Assembly (NCBI GenBank): GCA_021776655.1
Contig: JAJFFK010000033.1
Location: 1-49,022 of the forward strand
Length of the DNA stretch: 49,022 nucleotides
From: Henriciella sp.
GTDB lineage: Bacteria > Pseudomonadota > Alphaproteobacteria > Caulobacterales > Hyphomonadaceae
Direction of reading: 5' to 3'
Part shown: positions 27,921 to 36,709 of the stretch, in pieces
Numbering within the stretch: position 1 is the stretch's first letter
How the letters are laid out: each line of letters starts with the position of its first letter
Position numbers and translations under genes: made by a program
The notes under the pieces: model-generated
The model's input: the letters and a program-made list of their open reading frames with translations, nothing else
What the model was told of the DNA's origin: nothing
Database searches by the model: none

Positions 27921-28600
27921 GCGTCGGCGCGTGGGCGCAGGGCGTAGTCAATGCCCAGCGATGCCAGATAGTCTCCGTCACGCCACGGAGCATTCTCCGC
28001 GATGATCGTCATGCCAGCCGCCGCAGCCGCTTCGACGCGGTCCTCAAGCTCCGGTTCATTTTCGAGACAACGGGCATCAATCCGCAAACTATCGAGCAGC
28101 AGACGCAAACTATTGCTCAGCGGTGATTGCCAGGACCGGGTGGCATCAAGCGACACGCGGAACCCGCAACGGCGCAATCCTTCAATACCGGTCTGAACCT
28201 CTGGCGTCGGCAAAGCCAGAGCCGCGTCGGCGATCTCAATGCAAATCTCTTGTGGGCAAAGCCGTGTGCGGCCAATCGCGGCGTCGCAGGCCATCGCTGT
28301 ATCGGGATGGATCAATGCGGCGAGCGGTGCCGAAACGATGATCGGGCGCTCTGTGGTGTGATTATGGGCATCAAGCGCGATGGCTTTGATGTGCTCGGCA
28401 AGCCAAGCGGCAGGAGAGGAGGTGGCCCCGCCGCCTTCTGCAGCGGGGGCCACCCGGCCGAAGACAGCACGCTCTTCGAAGCGCTTTTCTGTCTCGGCGA
28501 GCAGGATCACGGTTTCGCCGGTCTGCAGGTGCACAACAGGCGCAAATCGAACGGGTGAAGCCTGACGGTTTGTGCAAGAAGAGTGAGATAGATGTGGCAT
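27917..28600 (-). CDS. degenerate EAL-like (c-di-GMP phosphodiesterase fold) protein
   Basis: About 227 residues from ATG 28600 with GGAAG before it. The order of segments follows an EAL domain: RFAPVVHLQTGETV (QPIVDL-like strand), PIIVSAPLAAL, ICIEIADAAL (ELTE-like), GFRVSLDATRS where active enzymes have LDDFG, SLRIDARCL (KID-like), and MTIIAENAPWRDGDYLASLG (VVAEGVE-like). The EAL signature itself, the DDFG acidic pair and the KID lysine are absent or altered, so catalysis is unlikely and a ligand-sensing or partner-binding role is more likely. Similarity is my reading of pattern and remote. It overlaps DUF2336 tail to tail. Confidence 0.6.
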   Translation of the reverse strand: MPHLSHSSCTNRQASPVRFAPVVHLQTGETVILLAETEKRFEERAVFGRVAPAAEGGGATSSPAAWLAEHIKAIALDAHNHTTERPIIVSAPLAALIHPDTAMACDAAIGRTRLCPQEICIEIADAALALPTPEVQTGIEGLRRCGFRVSLDATRSWQSPLSNSLRLLLDSLRIDARCLENEPELEDRVEAAAAAGMTIIAENAPWRDGDYLASLGIDYALRPRADA

Positions 28601-28718
28601 GAGGCTTCCGTGACGCTGGGGTATGGTGTGCATCTACAGGATCAGTATTGAGAACGCGCGCATTTGATCGCTCGTATTTCTGTCAAATTTGATCAAAGAT
28701 TTTCCGGTTGGAGAGACC

Positions 28719-29537
28719 ATGACGAAACCCTTGAGTGAGCCGCGCCTGTCAGCAACGGTTCTTCTATTGCGCGATGCACCGGATTTGCAGGTCTTGCTGG
28801 TCAAGCGCCATTACCAAATTGACTTCGCCGCTGGGGCGCTGGTGTTTCCGGGCGGCAAGGCAAATGAAGAGGACAGCGCCGAGGGCTGGGCGGATATGTG
28901 TGATGGCGAGTTTACGGGCGTCGAGCGTGCGGCGCGAATATCGGCGGTTCGCGAAGCCTATGAGGAAGCCGGGATTATCCTGGCGAGACCGCGAAGCGCA
29001 CGCGGCGCGGGAGCCGGTCTGGTTGGCCGTGAGACTGCCGAGAAGCTCGACTCGATGCGGGCGCAGGTTGATCGCCGTGAGATCAGCTTTCTGGAACTGA
29101 TTGGCGAGTATGATTTGGTTTTGGCGCTGGATACGCTGGTCCATTTTGGTCACTGGATCACGCCAACCATGATGCCGAAACGGTTCGACACGCATTTCTA
29201 TCTCGCCCCGACACCGCCGCATCAAGTGGCCGAGAATGATGGCCGCGAAACCACTGAGGCGGTCTGGCTGGGCGCGCAACAAGCGTTGGATATGGAGAAT
29301 GCAGGTCAGGCGACAATAATCTTTCCGACCCGGATGAATCTTGGCAAATTGGCAGAGGTTTCGAGCGTTGCAGAGGCGGTGGGCCGGTTCAGCACTGAGG
29401 GCGTCGTGACCGTACTACCGAAAATCGGCAAGACCGATGATGGTATTGCTTGCCTGCACATCCCCAAGGAAGCAGGCTATATGCAGAGCCTAGAATTGTT
29501 CGAAAGGGCCGAAGCGGGTGTGAAAGGTAAAACGTGA
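28719..29537 (+). CDS. Nudix hydrolase with expanded Nudix box (NUDT19-like)
   Basis: About 273 residues from ATG 28719, with GGAGAG before it. The Nudix motif is split: FPGGK at about 43-47 and REAYEEAGI at 79-87, so about 30 residues lie between the GG and the REUxEE core, compared with about 10 normally. That insertion is typical of the NUDT19/RP2p-like branch, which cleaves CoA or related diphosphates. The following gene remnant (enoyl-CoA hydratase) overlaps the stop by 4 bp, so the ancestor was probably a two-gene lipid or CoA unit. Confidence 0.85.
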   Translation: MTKPLSEPRLSATVLLLRDAPDLQVLLVKRHYQIDFAAGALVFPGGKANEEDSAEGWADMCDGEFTGVERAARISAVREAYEEAGIILARPRSARGAGAGLVGRETAEKLDSMRAQVDRREISFLELIGEYDLVLALDTLVHFGHWITPTMMPKRFDTHFYLAPTPPHQVAENDGRETTEAVWLGAQQALDMENAGQATIIFPTRMNLGKLAEVSSVAEAVGRFSTEGVVTVLPKIGKTDDGIACLHIPKEAGYMQSLELFERAEAGVKGKT

Positions 29538-29687
29538 CGATTGAGCAGTCTGATTTCGGCGCGCATATTTCTCTGAACCGAACCGGCGCAGTTGTAACGG
29601 TTACGATTGGCCGCCAGAGGGCAAGACCAGGCTGAGGCGATCAGTGCTTTTCTTGAAAAACGCACACCGAAATTTAAGGGTGTTTAG
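29534..29687 (+). pseudogene. enoyl-CoA hydratase remnant with large internal deletion
   Basis: A GTG start at 29534 overlaps the Nudix stop (GTGA) and opens MTIEQSDFGAHISLNRTG then AVVTVTIGR, the N-terminal strand pattern of crotonase-family proteins. At about 29610-29622 the frame breaks. In another frame the sequence GQDQAEAISAFLEKRTPKF continues to a TAG at 29685-29687, which matches the C-terminal end of enoyl-CoA hydratases (AFLEKRKPxF). The middle ~200 codons are missing, so both ends of one gene are joined. I infer an internal deletion with frameshift; the gene must be non-functional. Confidence 0.75.
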
Positions 29688-29734
29688 TCCAAAAACAGGG
29701 TATTGTTTGTCATCGTCATAGTGAGCAGGCCAAA

Positions 29735-30811
29735 ATGATTGATCCTGATTTGAGTGAAGCAAAATTACGGGCGCTAATTCCGGAGCGTTGTTTTAAGCCG
29801 ACTGTCGGGCGCTCGCTGGCCTATTTGGTGTTTGATCTTGCGCTGATTGCAGCTTGCTATATCGCGCTCGCCAATGTCAGCGCGTGGTATTTCGAGTGGC
29901 CGCTGATCTTTATGGTTGGGACGCTATGCTGGTCGGTCTTTGTTGTCGGCCATGACGCTGGCCATGGCGGGTTTTCAAAGAATCGCACGATCAACACGAT
30001 TGTCGGCATCTTGACCCATTCGGCCATCCTGGTGCCGTATCGCGGCTGGCAGCGCTCGCACGCCCTGCACCATATGAAGACCGGGCATTTCCGCGAGGAA
30101 GAAGTGTTTCGCCCCTGCCGCGCCGAGGAAGACCGCTTGTTCAGGAAAATCTTGTTCCGGTCTGGCATCTTCGTGCTGATCGGATGGCCGATGTACAAGC
30201 TCGGCTTTCGTAACCTGACGACGTATGACCCGGTTAAGGGCAGCCACTACCTGCCGGTCAGTGATCTCTATACCAAATCGGTCCGGGCCTCGTGGTATAT
30301 CGGCCTCGCCGTGTTGGCGGCGTTCCTGTCGCTCTATATCTGGCTCGGCATGAATTATGGCTGGGGCTTCTTCGCCAAATACATTCTTGCACCATACTTG
30401 ATCTACGGAGCCTGGCTGACATTCGTGACCTATATGCAGCACGTGTCGCCGGAAGTGCCGGTCTACGATTATGGCGACTGGACGCGGCTGAAAGGCTCAC
30501 TGGCAAGCGTTGATCGCAATTATGGGCCGTTTAACTGGCTGACACACAATATTGGCAATCTACACGTCATTCACCACATCTATCCGACCATTCCGCATTA
30601 TCGGCTGCAAGAGGCCAGCGACGCGGTGCGCGGCGCATTGGGCGCGGGCTATCTGAAATCAAACCGTTTCGTGCTGTTTGATTTCGCTCGCACCTTGATC
30701 GGCTGCCACTATGTTGAGCGCGGTGATGGCATGGAGGTTTACAAATCCGCCTACGGATTTGCAAAAAACCGAGGTCGCAACGGTCAACCTGAAGACGTTA
30801 CTTCAGACTGA
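29735..30811 (+). CDS. membrane fatty acid desaturase (FAD2/omega-6 type)
   Basis: 358 residues. Three histidine boxes bind the di-iron centre: HDAGH (73-77), HALHH (109-113) and HVIHH near the C-terminal third (within NLHVIHHIYPTIPHY). Four to five membrane segments lie around them. This box pattern is that of acyl-lipid Δ12/ω6 desaturases, and of some Δ9 or sphingolipid relatives. It inserts a double bond into acyl chains of membrane lipids. Start ATG 29735, after the hydratase remnant, probably with its own promoter. Confidence 0.88.
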   Translation: MIDPDLSEAKLRALIPERCFKPTVGRSLAYLVFDLALIAACYIALANVSAWYFEWPLIFMVGTLCWSVFVVGHDAGHGGFSKNRTINTIVGILTHSAILVPYRGWQRSHALHHMKTGHFREEEVFRPCRAEEDRLFRKILFRSGIFVLIGWPMYKLGFRNLTTYDPVKGSHYLPVSDLYTKSVRASWYIGLAVLAAFLSLYIWLGMNYGWGFFAKYILAPYLIYGAWLTFVTYMQHVSPEVPVYDYGDWTRLKGSLASVDRNYGPFNWLTHNIGNLHVIHHIYPTIPHYRLQEASDAVRGALGAGYLKSNRFVLFDFARTLIGCHYVERGDGMEVYKSAYGFAKNRGRNGQPEDVTSD

Positions 30812-30833
30812 CTGATTTGATTGGCTGTCAAAT

Positions 30834-32105
30834 TTAGCGCTTGTAGGCGAGGGGTTTTTCGCTCTCATCGAGGCTGAGATAACGGTCACGTAGCTTGGTC
30901 TGGCGGGTCTCCATCGACTGAACCTCGCCATCGATCAGGATCAGCTCCGGCGCGCTCATCACCTCCAGCGGATCACCGTTCCAGAGTACGAGATCAGCGA
31001 CACTGCCCGGCGCGATTGTGCCATGCCCGGCAAGTGCGAAAATCTCGGCAGGCGTGGTTGTGATCGCCGCCATCGCGTCGTCAAAACTGACACCATTGGC
31101 AACCGCATTGCCAGCAACCTGCACCGTCAGGCGAGCCTGATGGGTGTTAAACCCAAAATGTGCGAACGCAGTGGGTACGCCAGCTGCGATCAGGCGTTCA
31201 GCATTGCGAGAGGTCGCACCAAGTTGCGAGAAGCTGGAGGGCAGGTTGGAGAACGGATCAATGATCACTGGAATATCAGCTGCCGCTAATTCATCAGCGA
31301 CGATCCAGCCCTCATCGGCCCCGACAATCGTCAGATTGAGGTTTGGATTATCCATTTTGAGGTCAATGATCTGGCGAAGGTCACTGGCACGGTGAGCCGC
31401 AAACAGGATCATCTGCTGTCCGCGCACCGCTTGCCCGAAGGCCTGTGCATCGGCGCGGTTGAGGCTATCGCCATGACTTTGCGCAACATAACGGGCCGGA
31501 TAGGTGTGGGCGTCTGCAAAAGCACCGCGCAGTGATGCCCAAGCTGCAGACCGCGAGCCGCCCGCCAGACCTGCACCGCCTTCACCAAGCGAGATATACA
31601 CAAAGGCCTGGTCATGGGTGATCGAGTGAGCCTCGCCGGATGTATCCGCGACAAAGCCCTGACCCGCGATCATGCTACCTCCGTTAGAAGGCGCAACGAC
31701 GATCCGGGTGATCCCTTCGAGACGGGTCACGGGAATGGCCGTCGCCGATGGGTTGAAGCTATCCGATGCGTTTAAGGCGACGGAAAAAGCGCTGCCGCCA
31801 GCACTGGTATCATTGGTCGAATCCTCAGCCCCGATCTCAACCAGACCAACACTCGTAAACGGCGCAATTATTCCAGGGGTCAGCCATTTGCCTTCGGCAT
31901 TCACCGTTCGCATATTGCTCGGCGCGGCGAGGTTGATGCCAACGCCGCTAATCTGTCCGTCAATCACGATGACCGTCGCACTGTTCAGAGTTCCAGCATT
32001 GGTGCCGGTCCAGACTTTGGCATTGGTGATGGCGATGTCTTGCGCGGTAGCAGCCAGACTCAACACCAAGGCAGAGACAGCGGAAAGCATAAGTGTGCGG
32101 ATCAT
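30834..32105 (-). CDS. exported amidohydrolase-fold protein lacking the HxH metal motif (probable pseudo-enzyme)
   Basis: 423 residues, signal peptide at 1-21 (ends ATA). The fold is the amidohydrolase barrel: [37 protein letters not shown], and the C-terminal [23 protein letters not shown]. In active enzymes PGIID is followed by HxH; here it is PFTS, with no histidines. Some later positions (AAHRASD) remain, but GADEGW replaces the usual His. It overlaps the upstream amidohydrolase by 4 bp (ATGA at 32102-32105), so the two are coupled. A regulatory or structural partner of the active one is a reasonable guess. Periplasmic. Confidence 0.82.
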   Translation of the reverse strand: MIRTLMLSAVSALVLSLAATAQDIAITNAKVWTGTNAGTLNSATVIVIDGQISGVGINLAAPSNMRTVNAEGKWLTPGIIAPFTSVGLVEIGAEDSTNDTSAGGSAFSVALNASDSFNPSATAIPVTRLEGITRIVVAPSNGGSMIAGQGFVADTSGEAHSITHDQAFVYISLGEGGAGLAGGSRSAAWASLRGAFADAHTYPARYVAQSHGDSLNRADAQAFGQAVRGQQMILFAAHRASDLRQIIDLKMDNPNLNLTIVGADEGWIVADELAAADIPVIIDPFSNLPSSFSQLGATSRNAERLIAAGVPTAFAHFGFNTHQARLTVQVAGNAVANGVSFDDAMAAITTTPAEIFALAGHGTIAPGSVADLVLWNGDPLEVMSAPELILIDGEVQSMETRQTKLRDRYLSLDESEKPLAYKR

Positions 32106-33511
32106 TTCAGGTCTCCTTCGCCAGGTTGGCCGAGTTCAAAGTCCATAACAGGAATATTATCAGGGTTGCCGCGCTCAAACATCACGGCGCCGTCGACCAT
32201 GACGAGATCGGCCTTGGTATAGGTGCTGAACGGATCACCGGACCAGACCACCACGTCGGCATCTTTGCCAACTTCCAAAGAGCCGGTTTTGTCAAACACG
32301 CCCAATGAGCGGGCCGGGTTGGCGCTGAGCCATTGCCAGGCGTCGGCTTTCGAAATGCTGATCCCGGCACGGCGTCCATCGGCGAGCGCTTTGGCCGCTT
32401 CCTGATTGAGCCTCTGAATACCGACCTCACTGTCAGAGTGCACAATCGCGCAGGCCCCGGCATTGTGGACCATAGGGATATTCTCTCTCACACCGTCATA
32501 GGCTTCCATCTTGAAACCCCACCAATCGGCCCACATGGAAGAACAGATGCCTTCGGCCGCAAGCTTGTCGGCAATTTTGTAACTCTCAACCGCATGGTGG
32601 AACGAGGACACCTTGTAGCCAAACTCTTTCGAGATATCGATGATTTGAGCCATCTCATCAGCGCGGTAGCAATGCATATGCACGAGAATGTCGCCATTGA
32701 GGACGCCCATTAGCGTATCGAGTTGCAAATCGCGGCTCGGCGCGGTGCCGCCATTTTCGGCATAGTCATCCCAGGTGCGCTTATACTCTACCGCGCGCGC
32801 CCATGCTGTCCGGTAGCCAGCAATATTGCCCATTCGCGAGTAGGGTGAGCCGCCGGGGAATGTCCCATTGCCGTAGCCATAGACCCGCTTGGGGTTCTCA
32901 CCGCAGGCCATTTTCAGAGTGTAAGGCGCGCCGGGAAATTTCATGCCCTGAACCGTGCGAGAGGGCACGTTCTTGAGGATTACACCGCGACCGCCGAACA
33001 GGTTGGCCGATCCCGGCAGGATCTGCAGAGAGGTAATGCCACCGGCGAGTGAGCGCGTAAAACCAGGGTCTTGCGGCCAGATGCCATGTTCCGCCCAAAC
33101 TTCGGCTGTGACCGGGCCGCTGCCTTCATTGCCGTCGCCATGGGCGCTGACGCCAGGACTGGGATAGACGCCGAGATGGGAATGGTTGTCGATGATGCCA
33201 GGGGTGACCCACTTTCCTGAAGCGTCAACAATCGCTGCACCATCCGGGGCTGTCAGGCCTTGGCCAATCGCGCTGATCTTGCCATCTACCAGCAAGACAT
33301 CGCCATTTTGAATCTCGCCGCCTAAGCCGTCGAATACGGTTGCGTTTTGTAACAGGGTCGTCTGTGACGGGTAGGCCGTGTAGGTCGACGGGAACGGGTC
33401 TTTATTGATCGTTACATTCTGATCAGAATCCGGGTCGGCTTGGCGATCCGAACCGCACGCGGTTAGGAATAAGACGGCCCCTATTAAACCGACAATGAAA
33501 AGCTTGTTCAT
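32102..33511 (-). CDS. lipoprotein amidohydrolase
   Basis: About 469 residues from ATG 33511 ([21 protein letters not shown]), a lipoprotein signal with lipobox LTAC. The catalytic motif [14 protein letters not shown] has the HxH pair; further metal or base positions appear as VHMHCY, SSFHHA, and VHSDSE (Asp ligand). The fold is the imidazolonepropionase/dipeptidase-like branch of the amidohydrolases. Substrate is unknown. The upstream extension to 33595 is not supported. First gene of a two-gene unit with the HxH-lacking paralogue. Confidence 0.87.
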   Translation of the reverse strand: MNKLFIVGLIGAVLFLTACGSDRQADPDSDQNVTINKDPFPSTYTAYPSQTTLLQNATVFDGLGGEIQNGDVLLVDGKISAIGQGLTAPDGAAIVDASGKWVTPGIIDNHSHLGVYPSPGVSAHGDGNEGSGPVTAEVWAEHGIWPQDPGFTRSLAGGITSLQILPGSANLFGGRGVILKNVPSRTVQGMKFPGAPYTLKMACGENPKRVYGYGNGTFPGGSPYSRMGNIAGYRTAWARAVEYKRTWDDYAENGGTAPSRDLQLDTLMGVLNGDILVHMHCYRADEMAQIIDISKEFGYKVSSFHHAVESYKIADKLAAEGICSSMWADWWGFKMEAYDGVRENIPMVHNAGACAIVHSDSEVGIQRLNQEAAKALADGRRAGISISKADAWQWLSANPARSLGVFDKTGSLEVGKDADVVVWSGDPFSTYTKADLVMVDGAVMFERGNPDNIPVMDFELGQPGEGDLK

Positions 33512-33712
33512 GCGAGCCTCGTAAATATGTAAGAAGATGATTGTGCAGTAATTATTGATCATGACAAGTTGTTGGCATTGGGATTGGCCAACCATGCTGG
33601 CAAGAATGACGACGCTTTACGAGCTATTGCACGCGTCTGGGCAGGTTGCCGTTTCGCGCGCTGACGGATCGCAAGTTCTAAACGTGGTCAATTTGACTAG
33701 CGTGATGTGGCC

Positions 33713-34690
33713 TTATGGCAGGGCTGAAATCGCTGCGGTCAAGCCCGGAATTGGCTCACCGCCTGAGGTTTGGATGAACAGCGGGTAGAGCGCAGCTTTG
33801 ATGTTGTGCAAGCGGGTCAGGCCAGCTTGCGAGGAGAACGCCTCACGCCATCCAGACATTGGCGCAGGGGTCACAAGTTGCTCAAACCAGATGGTCCAAT
33901 CGTCATCGTTTAGGGTCTTTGCCTGCCAGATGAAGGCGATAGGCCGCATCAAGCGCTCACCCTCATTGTAAACATAGGCATGGTCAGCAATCGTGATTTT
34001 CGCCGCGATCGCTTCAAGGACGCGCAGATGGTCAGTGCGATCATAGGCCGGGTTGAGCGTGATCTGCATCAACAGATCGGCGCCGTGCGCGATGCCATGC
34101 CGCCAGCCCTCAACCGGGTCAAAGCCGCGATAATCGGTGATCGAAACAAGGTAATTTATCCCGGCATTGAGAACGTCCTGGCGCTCTTCCTCACTCATAA
34201 ATGCTCTAACCCGATCAGCCCGAACCACTTCCGACAGAACCAGTGCCGAGAACGGCCGAAGGACGCCGTCTGGGTCATCGGCGCGCATGGCAGCGATCAG
34301 TTGCTGCTTCAAAGCGCGCATTTCCGAAGTTGATAATGCTTGATCACGCAGCAAGCGGGTCAGGCCTTCATACCCAATCGTGTCGCGAATTTCAGGTGAT
34401 GGCGCGCCCAGGCAAGACGTCAGTGTCTCGGCCATCTCAGCATAAGTCTGGCTGCCAACCGGAAGAAAACCGTTGGATTTATACGTACCCGCGAGGTCTT
34501 GAATGGAGCCAGGGTGCAGGCAGGTGTCTGGAACTGGCGTAGTCTCAACCAGCGGCAGCGGCGCAGACGCGAGCCGTGTCTCCGAAGCCGGTTCAGGTGT
34601 CATTGTACAGGCTGCCAGCACCGCAGCAATGGCGGTGATCGCTGGGGCGTAAAGGTGCCTAGATATCAAGGTCTTCGGCAAATCGAGCAT
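33713..34690 (-). CDS. DUF2785-like lipoprotein
   Basis: 325 residues. An N-terminal hydrophobic segment ends in LAACT, a plausible lipobox. The middle and C-terminal parts are helical and show the family-like segment DYRGFDPVEGWRHGIAHGADLL. No enzymatic function is known. Its start (ATG 34690) overlaps the 3' end of parE by 32 bp, so it is co-transcribed with parE. Confidence 0.7.
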   Translation of the reverse strand: MLDLPKTLISRHLYAPAITAIAAVLAACTMTPEPASETRLASAPLPLVETTPVPDTCLHPGSIQDLAGTYKSNGFLPVGSQTYAEMAETLTSCLGAPSPEIRDTIGYEGLTRLLRDQALSTSEMRALKQQLIAAMRADDPDGVLRPFSALVLSEVVRADRVRAFMSEEERQDVLNAGINYLVSITDYRGFDPVEGWRHGIAHGADLLMQITLNPAYDRTDHLRVLEAIAAKITIADHAYVYNEGERLMRPIAFIWQAKTLNDDDWTIWFEQLVTPAPMSGWREAFSSQAGLTRLHNIKAALYPLFIQTSGGEPIPGLTAAISALP

Positions 34691-36656
34691 TTTCCTGGAT
34701 GAACTTGTACCGGCTTTCGACCTTCTTGCCCATCAGCGTCTCGATCAGGTCAGCGGGTTTGACCTCGGTCAGTTCGTCAATGCTGTCAGGCAGGGTGATC
34801 CGGGCCAGGGTTCTGGTCTCCGGGTTCATCGTGGTTTCCTTGAGCTGGCTCGGGTTCATCTCGCCAAGGCCCTTGAACCGGCCGATGTCGACATTCTGGT
34901 TCGGCTTGAACTCAACCTCCATCATCAGATCTTTGTCTTCGTCATCCATGGCGTAGACGGTCTTGCCCTTATAGGAGAGGCGATAGAGCGGCGGCATCGC
35001 CATATACAAGCGGCCATTTTCGATCAAGCCCGGTGTCATCTTGTAGAAAAAAGTAATCAGCAGCGCGGCGATATGCGCGCCGTCAACATCCGCATCGGTC
35101 ATGATGATGATCTTCTCATAGCGCAGGTCGTCAACGTTGAAACGAGGGCCAAGGCCAACCCCGAGTGCCAGCAGCAAGTCGGATAATTCCTGGTTCTTTT
35201 CCAGTTTGTCAGCGGTGGCACTTGCGACGTTCAGGATTTTACCGCGCAAGGGCAGGATCGCTTGCGTCTTGCGGTTGCGGGCCTGTTTGGCAGAGCCGCC
35301 AGCGCTATCGCCTTCGACGATGAAGAGCTCGGTATCGCCCTTGCTATTGGCGCAATCAGCCAGTTTGCCGGGTAGGCGAAGACGTTTGGTCGCTGATTTG
35401 CGCGAGACTTCCTTGTCTTTGCGGCGGCGCGCGCGGTCGTCGGCGCGTTCAACCGCCCAGATCAGCAGCTTGTCGGCTTCTTTGGTACTCGCGGCGAGCC
35501 AATGATCAAACCGGTCACGTACAGCGTTCTCTACCAATCGGAAGGCTTGCGTGGTGGACAGTTTGTCCTTGGTCTGGCCAACAAATTCGGGGTTGCCGAT
35601 AAACACAGACAGCAGCAGGCCGGAATGTCCCATAATGTCGTCAGCGGTGATGGTCGTGCCTTTTTTCTGGCCGGTCAGCTCGGCATAATTACGCACTGCT
35701 TTGGTGATGGCTGAGCGGAAGCCGGCCTCATGCGTGCCGCCATCGGGGGTCGGGATAGTGTTACAATAAGATCGGGAGAAGCCGTCATTGTCACCAAACC
35801 CGGCAGCGGTCCAGGCGATCGCCCATTCCACCTTACCGTCTTCCAGCTCAACCAGGCCGCTGAAATTTTGATCCGTGATTGTCGACTTGCCTTTGAAGAC
35901 TTCGTCTAGTTGATCGGCCAAACCATTGGGATAGGACAGGACTTTCTCTGCCGGAACCTTTGAATCTTCTGGCAAGAGTTCCGGGTCGCATGTCCAGCGG
36001 ACTTCGACGCCGCGATAGAGATACGCTTTCGAGCGCGTCACCTGAAACAGGCGCTGCGGCTTGAAGCGTAGCTTTTCGCCAAATATTTCCACGTCGGGTT
36101 TGAACCGAACGGTAGTCCCGCGCCGGTTTGGGGCAGCGCCGACCAATTGTAGCGGGCTTTGAACAATGCCGCGCTCAAACGCTTGTGTGTACAGCTTCTT
36201 ATCGCGGGCGACCTCGACCTCCATCCGCTCTGACAGCGCATTCACAACCGAGGAGCCAACCCCATGCAGGCCGCCAGCGGTGGCGTAGGCTTTGTTGGAA
36301 AACTTGCCGCCAGCATGCAGCACGGTGAAGATAATCTCCAGAGCTGACTTGCCGGGATATTTCGGGTGTTCACCAACCGGGATACCGCGACCATTATCGG
36401 AAATCTCGACATAACCATCGGCGCGGACATGCACATCGATTCGGCTGGCATGGCCAGCAACCGCTTCGTCCATCGAATTATCGAGGATTTCAGCAAACAG
36501 GTGATGGTAGCCGCGCTCATCAGTGCCACCGATATACATGCCGGGGCGCTTGCGAACGGGCTCGAGGCCTTCCAGAACTTCGATGTCCTGGGCGGAGTAT
36601 CCAGATGCGTCTGTTGTCATTTGCTCAAATAATTGCGCTTGCGTTGCGGCAGCCAT
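34659..36656 (-). CDS. parE: DNA topoisomerase IV subunit B
   Basis: About 665 residues from ATG 36656, with GGAGAG before it. GHKL ATPase motifs are visible: EILDNSMDEAVAG, DNGRGIPVGEHP, AGGKF, GLHGVGSSVVNALS. Then come the TOPRIM residues FIVEGDSAGGSAKQ and IIIMTDADVDGAHI. With ParC it decatenates daughter chromosomes and relaxes supercoils. ParE rather than GyrB is supported by length (GyrB is about 800). The open frame to 36698 is an upstream extension. It is divergent from an Old Yellow Enzyme gene, with a 53-bp gap. Confidence 0.94.
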   Translation of the reverse strand: MAAATQAQLFEQMTTDASGYSAQDIEVLEGLEPVRKRPGMYIGGTDERGYHHLFAEILDNSMDEAVAGHASRIDVHVRADGYVEISDNGRGIPVGEHPKYPGKSALEIIFTVLHAGGKFSNKAYATAGGLHGVGSSVVNALSERMEVEVARDKKLYTQAFERGIVQSPLQLVGAAPNRRGTTVRFKPDVEIFGEKLRFKPQRLFQVTRSKAYLYRGVEVRWTCDPELLPEDSKVPAEKVLSYPNGLADQLDEVFKGKSTITDQNFSGLVELEDGKVEWAIAWTAAGFGDNDGFSRSYCNTIPTPDGGTHEAGFRSAITKAVRNYAELTGQKKGTTITADDIMGHSGLLLSVFIGNPEFVGQTKDKLSTTQAFRLVENAVRDRFDHWLAASTKEADKLLIWAVERADDRARRRKDKEVSRKSATKRLRLPGKLADCANSKGDTELFIVEGDSAGGSAKQARNRKTQAILPLRGKILNVASATADKLEKNQELSDLLLALGVGLGPRFNVDDLRYEKIIIMTDADVDGAHIAALLITFFYKMTPGLIENGRLYMAMPPLYRLSYKGKTVYAMDDEDKDLMMEVEFKPNQNVDIGRFKGLGEMNPSQLKETTMNPETRTLARITLPDSIDELTEVKPADLIETLMGKKVESRYKFIQENARFAEDLDI

Positions 36657-36709
36657 GATTGTTCTCTCCCCGTAAGCCCATTCTTGAACTGATTCCAAGG
36701 ACTTCCATC

